Source: an uncultured Caulobacter sp.
GTDB taxonomy: Bacteria > Pseudomonadota > Alphaproteobacteria > Caulobacterales > Caulobacteraceae
DNA length: 64,000 bases
Assembly (NCBI RefSeq): GCF_947036865.1
Contig: NZ_CAMQSF010000002.1
Location: 1 to 64,000, forward strand
Reading direction: 5' to 3'
Part shown: piece by piece, positions 8,669 to 17,134 of the stretch
Layout: each line of letters starts with the position of its first letter
Numbering within the stretch: the first letter of the stretch is position 1
Notes under the pieces: model-generated
Seen by the model: only the letters and a program-made list of their open reading frames with translations
Told to the model about the DNA's origin: nothing
The model's database searches: none
Made by a program: the position numbers and the translations under genes

Positions 8669-10258
8669 ATGACCGACGCCGCCCTGCCCGCCGCCGCCGC
8701 CGTTGCTCCGCCCAAGCCCGAAGTCGATTGGGGCAAGCTGTTCCTCGGCTTCGGGGCCATGGTCATCGGCCAGTTCATGGCCATCCTGGACATTCAGATC
8801 GTCGCGGCCTCGCTGCCGCAGATCCAGGCCGGCGTCGGCGCCAGCACCGACCAGGTCAGCTGGATCCAGACCGCCTATCTGATCCCCGAGGTCGTGATGA
8901 TCCCGCTGTCGGGATATCTGTCGCGGCTGTGGGGGACCCAGCGCCTCTATCTCGCCTCGTGCACCGGCTTCATCGTCATGAGCGTGCTGACGGGCCTCAG
9001 CTCGTCGATCGACATGATGATCCTGACGCGCGCCCTGCAGGGCTTCATCGGCGGGGCGATGATCCCGACGGTGTTCGCCGTGGCCTTCACGGCCTTTCCG
9101 CCCGAGCGGCGCGTGACGGCCAGCGTGATCATGGGCCTGATCGTCACCCTGGCCCCGACCGTCGGCCCGACCCTGGGCGGCCACCTGACCGAGGCGCTGT
9201 CCTGGCGCTGGCTGTTCTTCATCAACGTCCCGACCGGTCTGCTGGTGCTGTTCGGCGTCGCCCGCTGGGGCGCTTTCGACAAGGGCGATCCGAGCCTCGC
9301 CAAGGGCTTCGACTGGTTCGGCCTGGCGGTGATGGCCGTCTTCCTGATGAGCATGCAGTTCGTGCTGGAGGAAGGCGCCAAGAACGACTGGTTCGACGAC
9401 GCCGGCATCCTCTGGCTCACCGTGCTGGCCGCGATCGGCGGCATCGTCTTCGTCTGGCGGCAGCTGACCTACAGCAACCCGATCGTCGAGCTTCGGGCCT
9501 TCGCCAACCGCAACTTCTCGGTCGGGGTGGCGATGACCGCCGTTTCCGGCGCCAGCCTGTTCGGCGGCACCTTCCTGCTGCCGCAGTTCCTGGGCCGCGT
9601 GCGGCACTATTCGGCGTCGGAGGTCGGCACGACGATGATCGTCTCGGGCCTGTCGATGTTCATGACCGGACCGCTCGCCGGTCGTCTGGTGCGCAAGACC
9701 GACCCGCGCATTCCGATGTTCGTCGGCTTCCTGCTGGCGGGCTTTGGCATGTACATGGCGCACGGCGTGACAGCCAACTGGGGCTTCTGGGAGTTCGCGG
9801 GCGTCCAGGCCTGCCGCGGCGTCGGCGTGATGATCGCCATGATCGCCACCCAGCAGATCACCATGAGCACCCTGCCGCCGCAGATGGTCAAGAACGCCTC
9901 GGGCCTCGTGAACCTGGCGCGCAACACGGGCGGGGCCATCGGCCTGGCCCTGCTGGCCACCTCGATCAGCCAGCAGACCGCGCTCTATTACGACGACCTG
10001 ACCTCGAAGGTGACCCAAGGCAGCGCCGCGGCCGGCATGATGGCGGGTCTGCACGAGCGCATGATGCAGCTGGGCGTTTCCGACCCCGGCGGCGCGGCGC
10101 GCAAGGCGATCGGCGGCATGCTGCAGCAGCAGGCGACCGTGCTGGCCTTCGGCGACAGCTTCACCCTGCTGGCGATCGGCTGTTTCCTGGCCGCGTTCGT
10201 CTCGCTGTTCGCGCGGCCGGCCAAGAACGCCCCGCCACCGCCGTCGGACGCCCACTGA
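8669..10258 (+). CDS. EmrB/QacA-family (DHA2) MFS drug:proton antiporter
   Basis: 529 residues from MTDAALPAAAAVAPP; the frame is open further upstream, but that part overlaps emrA and is not family-like. About 14 membrane spans are apparent. The first span carries IGQFMAILDIQIVAASLPQI, the DHA2 motif D1. Motif A-like GYLSRLWGTQR and the motif C region TLAPTVGPTLGGHLTEALSW follow, then WRWLFFINVPTGLL. With the preceding adaptor it should form a proton-driven export pump. Substrate is unknown. The TetR gene 16 bp downstream suggests inducible control of the whole set. Confidence 0.93.
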   Translation: MTDAALPAAAAVAPPKPEVDWGKLFLGFGAMVIGQFMAILDIQIVAASLPQIQAGVGASTDQVSWIQTAYLIPEVVMIPLSGYLSRLWGTQRLYLASCTGFIVMSVLTGLSSSIDMMILTRALQGFIGGAMIPTVFAVAFTAFPPERRVTASVIMGLIVTLAPTVGPTLGGHLTEALSWRWLFFINVPTGLLVLFGVARWGAFDKGDPSLAKGFDWFGLAVMAVFLMSMQFVLEEGAKNDWFDDAGILWLTVLAAIGGIVFVWRQLTYSNPIVELRAFANRNFSVGVAMTAVSGASLFGGTFLLPQFLGRVRHYSASEVGTTMIVSGLSMFMTGPLAGRLVRKTDPRIPMFVGFLLAGFGMYMAHGVTANWGFWEFAGVQACRGVGVMIAMIATQQITMSTLPPQMVKNASGLVNLARNTGGAIGLALLATSISQQTALYYDDLTSKVTQGSAAAGMMAGLHERMMQLGVSDPGGAARKAIGGMLQQQATVLAFGDSFTLLAIGCFLAAFVSLFARPAKNAPPPPSDAH

Positions 10259-10274
10259 TGCCCGGGTTCCGCTG

Positions 10275-10883
10275 ATGCCGAGGGTTCCGGGACAGATCGA
10301 CGTCGTCAAGACCGAGGCCATTCTCGACGCCGCCGTCGAGGTGATCGGCGAGCGCGGCCTGGCCGCGCCCATGGAGGCGATCGCCCGCCGCGCGGGGGTC
10401 TCCAAGCAGACGGTCTACAACCATTATGGCTCGAAGGCCGAGCTGATGCGGGCGCTGATGCAGCGGCGGGTCGAGGCGATCACCTCGGCGCTGCGCGAGC
10501 CCGGCGCCATGGACAATCCGGCCGAGGCCTTGGAAGCCTATGCCCGCTCGATGCTGGAGACCGTGACCACCGGCAAGAGCTATTCGATGATGCGCGTGGT
10601 GATGCTGGGCGCGGGCGAGATGCCGGACGTGGCCCAGGAGGTGTTCGAGTCGGGACCCCGCGCCGCCCGCCGGCAGCTGGCGGAGTTCCTGCGGATGGAA
10701 ACCGAGCTGGGCCGTCTGAGGGTCGAGAATTTCGAGCAGGCGGCGGAGTTCTTCACCGGCATGGTCATGGGCCACAGCCAGATGCGCTCGCTGCTTCGCC
10801 TGCCGTCGGAAAAGACCGTCGAGGAGTACGGCCGCTTCGCTAAGGAAGCGGCCGAAAGGTTCATCCGGGCCTACGCGCCGTAG
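10275..10883 (+). CDS. TetR/AcrR-family transcriptional repressor of the efflux operon
   Basis: 202 residues. The N-terminal helix-turn-helix is clear: ILDAAVEVIGERG, AIARRAGVSKQTVYNHYGSK (about 34-53) and AELMRALM. The C-terminal ligand-binding half (about 70-202) resembles AcrR/AefR-like C-domains. It is the last gene of an apparent emrA-emrB-tetR operon. By analogy with other such units it would repress the promoter upstream of emrA, where palindromes lie at 7452-7467 and 7487-7506. Repeat copy 3 begins right after its stop codon. Confidence 0.9.
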   Translation: MPRVPGQIDVVKTEAILDAAVEVIGERGLAAPMEAIARRAGVSKQTVYNHYGSKAELMRALMQRRVEAITSALREPGAMDNPAEALEAYARSMLETVTTGKSYSMMRVVMLGAGEMPDVAQEVFESGPRAARRQLAEFLRMETELGRLRVENFEQAAEFFTGMVMGHSQMRSLLRLPSEKTVEEYGRFAKEAAERFIRAYAP

Positions 10884-10884
10884 G

Positions 10885-10934
10885 GCCTGTCTGTGCTAGC
10901 CGCCGAAACGCTCGCACTTTCGGCTATCACGCTC
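10885..10934. repeat. Dispersed hairpin repeat, copy 3 (internally deleted, 50 bp)
   Basis: gcctgtctg of module A joins directly to tgctagccgccgaaa of module B, with about 60 bp missing between them compared with copies 1 and 2. It ends tttcggctatcacgctc. It sits between convergent tetR (+) and fabI (-). Confidence 0.72.
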
Positions 10935-10940
10935 CCAGGA

Positions 10941-11756
10941 TCACGCCTCTTCCTGATCCGGCATGCCCATCATATGGAAGCCGGCGTCGACGTGGACGAC
11001 CTCGCCGGTGGTCGACTTGCCGAGGTCCGAGGCCAGCCACAGGGCGCAGCCGGCGACGCCTTCCATCGAGGTGTCTTCCTTCATCGCCGAGAACGCGCGG
11101 CCCTGGGCGATCATGCTGCGGCCGCCCGAAATGCCGGCCAGGGCCAGGGTGCGCATGGCCCCCGCCGAGATGGCGTTGGCGCGGATGCCCTTGGGACCCA
11201 GGTCGCGAGCGATATAGCGGGTCGCCGCTTCCAGCGCCGCCTTGGCCACGCCCATGGTGTTGTAGTTCGGGATGGTCCGCTCGGATCCCAGATAGGTCAT
11301 GGTGATCAGCGAACCGCCGTTCGGCATCAGCTTCGACGCGCGCTTGGCGACGTCCACGAAGCTGAAGGCCGAGATGTTCATGGCCAGCAGGAAGCCTTCG
11401 CGGGTGGTGTTGTCGACGAACGAGCCCTTCAGCTCGTTCTTGTTGGCGAAGGCCACCGAGTGGACGACGAAGTCGATCGTGCCGAATACCTTCTCGATCT
11501 CGGCGAAGGCCGCGTCCATCGAGGCGTCGTCGGTGACGTCGGCGGGGATCATCGTCTTGACGCCGATGCTCTCGGCCAGCGGCCGCACGCGGCGCTCCAG
11601 TTCCTCGCCCTGATAGGTGAAGGCCATCTGCGCGCCCTGGGCGGCCAGTTGGCTGGCGATGCCCCAGGCGATCGAGTTGTGATTGGCCACGCCCATCACG
11701 AGGCCCTTCTTGCCCCGCATCAGCTCGCCCTTGGGGAACGCGTAATCGTCGGCCAT
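10941..11756 (-). CDS. fabI: Enoyl-[acyl-carrier-protein] reductase (NADH)
   Basis: 271 residues beginning MADDYAFPKGELMRGKKGLV. It is a short-chain dehydrogenase fold of the divergent FabI class: GVANHNSIAWGIA replaces the classical glycine motif, HSVAFANK follows, and the catalytic Tyr-X6-Lys is YNTMGVAK in the centre. It catalyses the last reductive step of fatty acid elongation and is the triclosan target class. A possible ribosome site (agaggg) precedes the ATG. It is the last gene of the minus-strand set fabA-fabB-glycosyltransferase-fabI. Confidence 0.95.
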   Translation of the reverse strand: MADDYAFPKGELMRGKKGLVMGVANHNSIAWGIASQLAAQGAQMAFTYQGEELERRVRPLAESIGVKTMIPADVTDDASMDAAFAEIEKVFGTIDFVVHSVAFANKNELKGSFVDNTTREGFLLAMNISAFSFVDVAKRASKLMPNGGSLITMTYLGSERTIPNYNTMGVAKAALEAATRYIARDLGPKGIRANAISAGAMRTLALAGISGGRSMIAQGRAFSAMKEDTSMEGVAGCALWLASDLGKSTTGEVVHVDAGFHMMGMPDQEEA

Positions 11757-11821
11757 GTGTGGGCCCTCTTTGGCAAATCGTTGTCCGCTGGTTAGCAGGG
11801 GCCGGCGCGGGGCGGAACCCT

Positions 11822-13627
11822 TCAGCGACCTTTCGGCCCCGGGGCGAGCCGGGCATAGACCGCCTCCAGCGACCGGGCGAAGGCCACGGGATCGAACAGG
11901 GTCGAGGCCCGCACGGCCTCGGAGACGCGACGCTTCAGGCCTGGCTCCCCCGCCAGGGCGAGCGCCTTGGCGACATAGTCGGCCTCCGAACCCGCGATCA
12001 GCTCGGTCAGGCCAAGGGCGGTCAGGAGACTGGCCCCGACCCGGCTGGCGAAGCTTTTTCCCGGCAGGGTCAGCACCGGCAGGCCCATCCGCAGCGCGTC
12101 GCTGGCGGTGGTGTGGGCGCCGTAGGGCCAGGTGTCGAGGACGAGGTCCGCCAGGGCGTGCCGCGCCAGGTGCCGATCGTTCGGAACGGGCTCGGCGAAG
12201 ATCAGGCGGGCCGGATCGATCCCCGCCTCGCCCGCGTGGACGCGAAGATTGTCCGCGGCCCCCGGCGCCCCGGCATAGAGCCAGAGCACGCTGTTCGGCT
12301 CGGCTCGCAGGATCGCCATCCACACGGCGAACACCTCCGGCGTGATCTTGGCCGGGTTGTTGAAGCAGCAGAACACCGCCGCGCCCTCCGGCAGACCGGC
12401 CTCCGCGCGGCTCGGCGGCGGCGGTAATACCGAGCCGAGGCTGTCGTTGGGCTGGTAGCGCGGCAGGCGCGCCACCGTCTCGGACCAGTCGGCCTCCGCG
12501 CCGGCCGGGAGGGTGACGGAGTCGGCGAGGACGATATCGGCGTGGGTCCCGAGGGTTCCGGGGTAGCCCAGCCAGCTGACCTGCACGGGCGCGGCGTGAT
12601 GGGCCAGGATCCCCGGACGGCTGTCCTGGGTGTAGCCCTTCAGGTCCACCGCGATATCGACGCCCAAGGCGCGGCACGTCTGGGCGATCGCCGCGTCCGA
12701 CAGAGGCCTCGCGTCTAGCCAGTGCTCGCAGGCCGCGCGCAGTCGCGCTTGCATCGGTCCGCCGGTCTGGGGTCCGTACGAGACCGCGTGGACCTCGACC
12801 CTTGACCGGTCGTGGGCTTCCAGAACGCCGGCCAGCAGCCGCGCCGTGGCGTGCTCGTGAAAGTCCGAGGACAGATAGGCGATCCGGATCCGCTCGCCGG
12901 CGGGTCTGACCGGCCATACCGGCTCGGGGCCCCTCGGCGGCGCGGCCAGTTCGGCGCAGCGGCGGTGCAGGGCCGGATCGTCGAACACGGCCAGGGCCGC
13001 GAACGGGGCGATGGCCAGGACGCCGGACCGCAGCGCCGCCTCGACCCGCCCCTTCAGCTCGGCGTCGTCGCGCCAGTCGCAGGTCTGGCGGCGCGCCCAC
13101 AGGAGATCGCCGATCGCGCGGGGATGGCGCGGATCGATCGCGATCACGCGCGCCCAGTCGCTGGCCGCCTCGGCCGGGCGGTTCAGGAGCGACAGAAGGA
13201 CGGCGCGGTTGGCCGACGGCCCCGCCTCCCCCGGCGCCGTCAGAACCGCGCGATCGGCCGCCGCCAGGGCCCCCTCGAACTGGCCCAGACGGCGCAGCGA
13301 GACGGCCAGCGCGTTGAAGACGGGCGGGTTGTCCGGATCGGCCGCCAAGGCCGCCCGCGCCGCCGCGACGGCCTCGTCGTCGCGATCGAGCGCCGTCAGG
13401 GCCAGGGCTCGCGCCGAGAGAAGTCCGGGCCGACGGGGGTCGAGGGCCAGGCCCGCCTCCAGCGCGTCGAGGGCCGCCTGGGCCTGGTTCAGGCCCAGCC
13501 GAGACACGCCGAGCAGGTGCCAAGCCTCGACCGTCGGCGTGACCTCGACCAACCGCTCGCACAGGGCGGCGGCTTCGGCCAGCCGGCCGGCGCGATAGAG
13601 GGCGAAGGCCTCGCGGGCGGTCGCCAA
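11822..13627 (-). CDS. TPR-containing GT41-type (O-GlcNAc transferase/SPINDLY-like) glycosyltransferase
   Basis: 601 residues. The N-terminal 200 or so form about five TPR units (AFALYRAGRLAEAAALCERL, AWHLLGVSRLGLNQAQAALD, VFNALAVSLRRLGQFEGALA). The C-terminal part matches the bacterial OGT-like catalytic region: RIRIAYLSSDFHEHATARL, the VDLKGYTQDSRPGILAHHAA region, PVQVSWLGYPGTLG, FCCFNNPAKITPEVF and DTWPYGAHTTASDALRMGLP. Such enzymes transfer sugar from a nucleotide donor to protein Ser/Thr. In Caulobacter the TPR-glycosyltransferase FlmG modifies flagellins, so that kind of target is possible, but nothing nearby names one. It starts 7 bp after fabB, inside a fatty-acid operon, which is an unusual place. 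Confidence 0.85.
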   Translation of the reverse strand: MATAREAFALYRAGRLAEAAALCERLVEVTPTVEAWHLLGVSRLGLNQAQAALDALEAGLALDPRRPGLLSARALALTALDRDDEAVAAARAALAADPDNPPVFNALAVSLRRLGQFEGALAAADRAVLTAPGEAGPSANRAVLLSLLNRPAEAASDWARVIAIDPRHPRAIGDLLWARRQTCDWRDDAELKGRVEAALRSGVLAIAPFAALAVFDDPALHRRCAELAAPPRGPEPVWPVRPAGERIRIAYLSSDFHEHATARLLAGVLEAHDRSRVEVHAVSYGPQTGGPMQARLRAACEHWLDARPLSDAAIAQTCRALGVDIAVDLKGYTQDSRPGILAHHAAPVQVSWLGYPGTLGTHADIVLADSVTLPAGAEADWSETVARLPRYQPNDSLGSVLPPPPSRAEAGLPEGAAVFCCFNNPAKITPEVFAVWMAILRAEPNSVLWLYAGAPGAADNLRVHAGEAGIDPARLIFAEPVPNDRHLARHALADLVLDTWPYGAHTTASDALRMGLPVLTLPGKSFASRVGASLLTALGLTELIAGSEADYVAKALALAGEPGLKRRVSEAVRASTLFDPVAFARSLEAVYARLAPGPKGR

Positions 13628-13634
13628 GCTCGCC

Positions 13635-14849
13635 TTAGTCGACGCGGCTGAAAATCAGCGTGCCGTTGGTGCCGCCAAAGCCGAAGCTGTTGGACATCAC
13701 CGTCTCCAGCGGCTTGTCGACGCGCTGGCGCAGGATCGGCAGGTCGGCGAACTCCGGGTCCAGCTCCTCGATATGGGCGCTCTCGGCGGCGAAGCCGTTC
13801 TTCAGCATCAGCAGCGAATAGATCGCCTCCTGCGCCCCGGCCGCGCCGAGGCTGTGGCCGGTCAGGGACTTGGTCGAGGAGATCATCGGCGCCTTGTCGC
13901 CGAACACCTCGCGCACCGCGCCCATCTCCTTGCTGTCGCCAACCGGCGTCGAGGTGCCGTGCGGGTTCAGATAGTCGATGGTCCGGTTGCCGGCCTCGGC
14001 CATGGCCAGCCTCATGCAGCGCACGGCGCCCTCGCCCGACGGCGCGACCATGTCGTAGCCGTCCGAATTGGCGGCGTAGCCCACCAGTTCTGCATAGATC
14101 TTGGCGCCCCGCGCCTTGGCGTGCTCGTACTCTTCCAGCACCACGATGCCGGCGCCGCCGGCGATCACGAAGCCGTCGCGGGCCTTGTCATAGGCGCGGC
14201 TGGCCACGGCCGGGCGGTCGTTGAAGTTGCTGCTCATGGCGCCCATGGCGTCGAACAGGTTCGACAGGGTCCAGTCCAGCTCCTCGCAGCCGCCGGCGAA
14301 GATGATGTCCTGCTTGCCCAGCTGGATCTGCTCGGCGGCCGCGCCGATGCAGTGGGCGCTGGTCGCGCAGGCCGAGCTGATCGAATAGTTGATCCCGCGG
14401 ATCTTGAACCAGGTCGACAGCACCGCCGACGGGCCCGAGCTCATCGCCTTGGGCACCGCGAACGGGCCGATGCGCTTGGGACCCTTCTCCAGGGTGGTGG
14501 CGGCGGCCTGGACGATGACGCTGGTCGAGGGGCCGCCCGCGCCGACGATCAGGCCGGTGCGCTCGTGCGAGATCTCGCTCTCGGCGAGACCCGAGTCGGC
14601 GATGGCCTGCTCCATGGCCACGTGGGCGTAGGCCAGGCCCGGCGACAGAAAGCGCGCCGCCCGGCGGTCGACCAGGCTTTCCCAGTCGATCTGGGGCGCG
14701 GCGTGGACCTGGCAGCGGAACCCCCGCTCGGCGTAGTCCGGGGCTGCGACCACGCCCGACTTGGCTTCCCGCAGGGACGCCAACACCTCATTGGCGTTGT
14801 TGCCGATGGACGAGACGATTCCCAGTCCGGTGACGACGACGCGACGCAT
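13635..14849 (-). CDS. fabB: Beta-ketoacyl-[acyl-carrier-protein] synthase I
   Basis: 404 residues, starting [18 protein letters not shown]. The thiolase-fold active site is complete: the nucleophilic Cys in [14 protein letters not shown] (about 160-165), the first His in [11 protein letters not shown] and the second His in [15 protein letters not shown] Lys/Phe-rich C-terminal gate ([10 protein letters not shown]) is also present. The sequence is closer to FabB than to FabF, and it sits with FabA, its usual partner in anaerobic unsaturated fatty acid synthesis. It is preceded by fabA with a 127-bp gap that contains a hairpin. Confidence 0.94.
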   Translation of the reverse strand: MRRVVVTGLGIVSSIGNNANEVLASLREAKSGVVAAPDYAERGFRCQVHAAPQIDWESLVDRRAARFLSPGLAYAHVAMEQAIADSGLAESEISHERTGLIVGAGGPSTSVIVQAAATTLEKGPKRIGPFAVPKAMSSGPSAVLSTWFKIRGINYSISSACATSAHCIGAAAEQIQLGKQDIIFAGGCEELDWTLSNLFDAMGAMSSNFNDRPAVASRAYDKARDGFVIAGGAGIVVLEEYEHAKARGAKIYAELVGYAANSDGYDMVAPSGEGAVRCMRLAMAEAGNRTIDYLNPHGTSTPVGDSKEMGAVREVFGDKAPMISSTKSLTGHSLGAAGAQEAIYSLLMLKNGFAAESAHIEELDPEFADLPILRQRVDKPLETVMSNSFGFGGTNGTLIFSRVD

Positions 14850-14905
14850 GCCTCTAATTCCTCTTCTCCCCCCAAAACCCGTCAGGGGCCGGCTCTTTCG
14901 ATGCT

Positions 14906-14949
14906 GGAGGGACGCTGAAACCGGTCTCGATTTTCAGCGACTGCCCTCC
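14906..14949 (-). promoter_or_regulatory. Long hairpin in the fabA-fabB intergenic gap
   Basis: GGAGGG-a-CGCTGAAA pairs with TTTCAGCG-actg-CCCTCC around a 12-base loop. No T run follows on the minus strand, so it is more likely an RNA stability or partial-attenuation element than a full terminator. Confidence 0.45.
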
Positions 14950-14976
14950 AAGTAACGACCGGTCTCGTCTAACGGA

Positions 14977-15489
14977 TCAACCCATCTGCTCGGCGGTGAA
15001 CAACCCGACCTTCAAGTCCTTGGTTTCGTAGATGACCTTGCCGTCGGCTTCCATCACCCCATCGCCGATTCCCATGACGAGCTTACGCATGATCACCCGC
15101 TTCAGGTCGATCTTGTAGACGACCTTCTGGATGTCCGGCGTGACCTGACCGGTGAACTTGACCTCGCCGACGCCGAGGGCGCGGCCTCGGCCCGGCGCGC
15201 CGGACCAGCCCAGGAAGAAGCCGACCAGCTGCCACATGGCGTCCAGCCCCAGGCACCCCGGCATGACCGGGTCGCCGATGAAGTGGCAGGCGAAGAACCA
15301 GAGGTCGGGCTTGATGTCGAATTCCGCCTCGACATAGCCCTTGCCGTACTTGCCGCCCTCCGCCTCGATCCGGACGATCCGGTCGAACATCAGCATCGGC
15401 GGCACGGGCAGCTGGGCGTTGCCGGGGCCGAACATCTCGCCGCGGCCGCAGGCCAGGAGTTCTTCGAAGGTGTAGGCGTTCTTCTGCAT
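14977..15489 (-). CDS. fabA: 3-hydroxydecanoyl-[acyl-carrier-protein] dehydratase/isomerase
   Basis: 170 residues, the normal FabA size. The hot-dog fold active site is visible: the catalytic His in [17 protein letters not shown] and the Asp in [16 protein letters not shown]. The N-terminus [21 protein letters not shown] is typical. It introduces the cis double bond at the C10 stage of fatty acid synthesis, and FabB then extends the product. It heads the fabA-fabB-GT-fabI set on the minus strand; a promoter may lie in the 67 bp between it and the SH3-like gene upstream. Confidence 0.96.
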   Translation of the reverse strand: MQKNAYTFEELLACGRGEMFGPGNAQLPVPPMLMFDRIVRIEAEGGKYGKGYVEAEFDIKPDLWFFACHFIGDPVMPGCLGLDAMWQLVGFFLGWSGAPGRGRALGVGEVKFTGQVTPDIQKVVYKIDLKRVIMRKLVMGIGDGVMEADGKVIYETKDLKVGLFTAEQMG

Positions 15490-15556
15490 GAGGACGCCCT
15501 AGCACGGCGGCGGGGCGGGCCTCAACGGTTCCTGTCGCGGCGCGTTCAGGCCCGAC

Positions 15557-16075
15557 CTACCCCGCGTGACATTGGACGGCGGGATCGGCGCCCCAGATGT
15601 CGCTCTCCCGCGCCCAACCGGCCGAGCCGTCGGCGCGCAGCTTGCACCAGCCCTTCTCGCATTTGTCGAGCCCGGCCACCGCGCGGGCCTTCAGATAGGC
15701 GCTGACCTTGGCCCCCGGCTTGGGGGCGGCCAGCAGCGGCAGGGCCGTCGGCTGCGCCCGCATGGCCGTCCGGCGGCCGTCGGTGGTGCGCTTGTGCACC
15801 CAGGCCAGGCCGCCCTCCGGATCGCAGATCCGTCGCCACTCGCGCGTTTCGGCCACCACCTGCACCGGCAGCCCCTTGGCGTGATAGATCCACAGCAGCT
15901 GGTGCGCCTCGTCCGGGCCGTTGCGGGCGTTGACCTCGGCGTATTTCAGCGAGACGTAGCGCGGCACGTCCAGGCCCGAGGGCGTGATCCTCGGCCCCTC
16001 CGCCCGCGCCGGTCCCGTCGCGATCAGAAGCGAGAGAGCGACCAGAAGCGCGCCTTGTTTCAAATTCGACGGCAT
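15557..16075 (-). CDS. Exported protein with tandem bacterial SH3-like domains
   Basis: 172 residues. The signal peptide is MPSNLKQGALLVALSLLIAT, cut after ARA near 26. Two SH3-like units follow: YVSLKYAEVNARNGPDEAHQ with LPVQVVAETREWRRICDPEG and GLAWVHKRT, then VSAYLKARAVAGLDKCEKGW with CKLRADGSAGWARESDIWG. This matches the SH3-like (DUF1058) periplasmic protein family, thought to bind cell-wall peptides. Two Cys in the second unit could pair. It is divergent from the dehydrogenase gene at 16148 and 67 bp upstream of fabA on the same strand. Confidence 0.8.
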   Translation of the reverse strand: MPSNLKQGALLVALSLLIATGPARAEGPRITPSGLDVPRYVSLKYAEVNARNGPDEAHQLLWIYHAKGLPVQVVAETREWRRICDPEGGLAWVHKRTTDGRRTAMRAQPTALPLLAAPKPGAKVSAYLKARAVAGLDKCEKGWCKLRADGSAGWARESDIWGADPAVQCHAG

Positions 16076-16106
16076 GTTGCTTGGCCCCCTCGGGCCCCTT
16101 TGATAC

Positions 16107-16147
16107 AGCTTTTCAAACGCCCGTCAGAGAGAGCTTTTCAAACGCCC
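16107..16147 (+). repeat. Two 16-bp direct repeats upstream of the 2-hydroxyacid dehydrogenase start
   Basis: AGCTTTTCAAACGCCC occurs at 16107-16122 and again at 16132-16147, with a period of 25 bp. The second copy directly abuts the ATG at 16148, so it occupies the place of the ribosome site. This could be a tandem operator, or a duplication of the leader. Confidence 0.6.
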
Positions 16148-17134
16148 ATGGCCGCCCGCAAGCTCAAAGTCATCGTCACCCGCAAGCTCCCCGATCCGGT
16201 CGAGACGCGGATGTGCGAACTGTTCGACACCGAACTGAACGTCTCCGACAAACCCTTGACGGCGGATGAACTGGTCGACGCGATGGGCCGCGCCGACGTG
16301 CTGGTGCCGACGATCACCGATCGAATCGACTCGCGTCTTCTGTCGCGATCCGGCGATCGGCTCAAGCTGATCGCCAATTTCGGAGCCGGGGTCGACAATA
16401 TCGACGTCGCCACGGCCAACGCCCGCGGCATCATCGTGACCAACACCCCCGGCGTGCTGACCGAGGACACCGCCGACCTGACCATGACCCTGATCATGGC
16501 CGCCTCGCGCCGGATCGTCGAGGGCGCCGAGGTGGTCAAGGCCGGCGGCTTCCACGGCTGGTCGCCGACCTGGATGCTGGGCCGCCGCCTGTGGGGCAAG
16601 CGCCTGGGGATCATCGGCATGGGCCGCATCGGCCAGGCCGTCGCCCGCCGCGCCAAGGCCTTCGGCATGCAGGTGCACTATCACAACCGAAAGCCCGTCA
16701 GCCCCCGCATCGCCGAGGAGTTGGGCTGCACCTACTGGGAAAGTCTCGACCAGATGCTGGCCCGGATGGACTTCGTCTCGGTCAACTGCCCGCACACGCC
16801 GGCCACCTACCACCTGTTGTCGGCCCGGCGCCTGAAGCTGCTGCGTCCGCACGCGGTGCTGGTCAATACCGCCCGGGGCGAGGTGATCGACGAAGGCGCC
16901 CTGGCCAACATGCTGGCCAAGGGCGAGATCGCCGGCGCCGGTCTCGACGTCTACGAGCACGAGCCGGCCATCAACCCCAAGCTCCTGAAGCTGCCCAACG
17001 TGGTGCTACTGCCGCACATGGGCTCGGCCACGGTCGAGGGCCGCGTCGACATGGGCGAAAAGGTCATCGTCAACGTCAAGACCTTCATGGACGGGCATAG
17101 GCCGCCGGATCGGGTGATCCCGGCGATGCTTTAA
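16148..17134 (+). CDS. D-2-hydroxyacid dehydrogenase (glyoxylate/hydroxypyruvate reductase type)
   Basis: 328 residues from MAARKLKVIVTRKLP. The NAD(P)-binding glycine motif is GIIGMGRIGQAVARRAKAFG. The substrate-binding loop is NFGAGVDNIDVATANARGI. The catalytic set is Arg in NTARGEVIDEGAL, Glu in GLDVYEHEPAI and His in LLPHMGSATVEGR. The family reduces 2-keto acids such as glyoxylate or hydroxypyruvate. The open frame extends far upstream, but there it only shadows the minus-strand SH3 gene. The stop codon overlaps that of the convergent hydrolase gene by three bases (TTAA). Confidence 0.9.
   Translation: MAARKLKVIVTRKLPDPVETRMCELFDTELNVSDKPLTADELVDAMGRADVLVPTITDRIDSRLLSRSGDRLKLIANFGAGVDNIDVATANARGIIVTNTPGVLTEDTADLTMTLIMAASRRIVEGAEVVKAGGFHGWSPTWMLGRRLWGKRLGIIGMGRIGQAVARRAKAFGMQVHYHNRKPVSPRIAEELGCTYWESLDQMLARMDFVSVNCPHTPATYHLLSARRLKLLRPHAVLVNTARGEVIDEGALANMLAKGEIAGAGLDVYEHEPAINPKLLKLPNVVLLPHMGSATVEGRVDMGEKVIVNVKTFMDGHRPPDRVIPAML

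Noticed and set aside
6481..8793. 770-codon minus-strand open frame spanning dut, the small peptide and emrA
   Set aside because: It runs antisense to two clear genes and is low-complexity (Arg/Gly/His-rich); the real gene on that strand is the 46-residue peptide.
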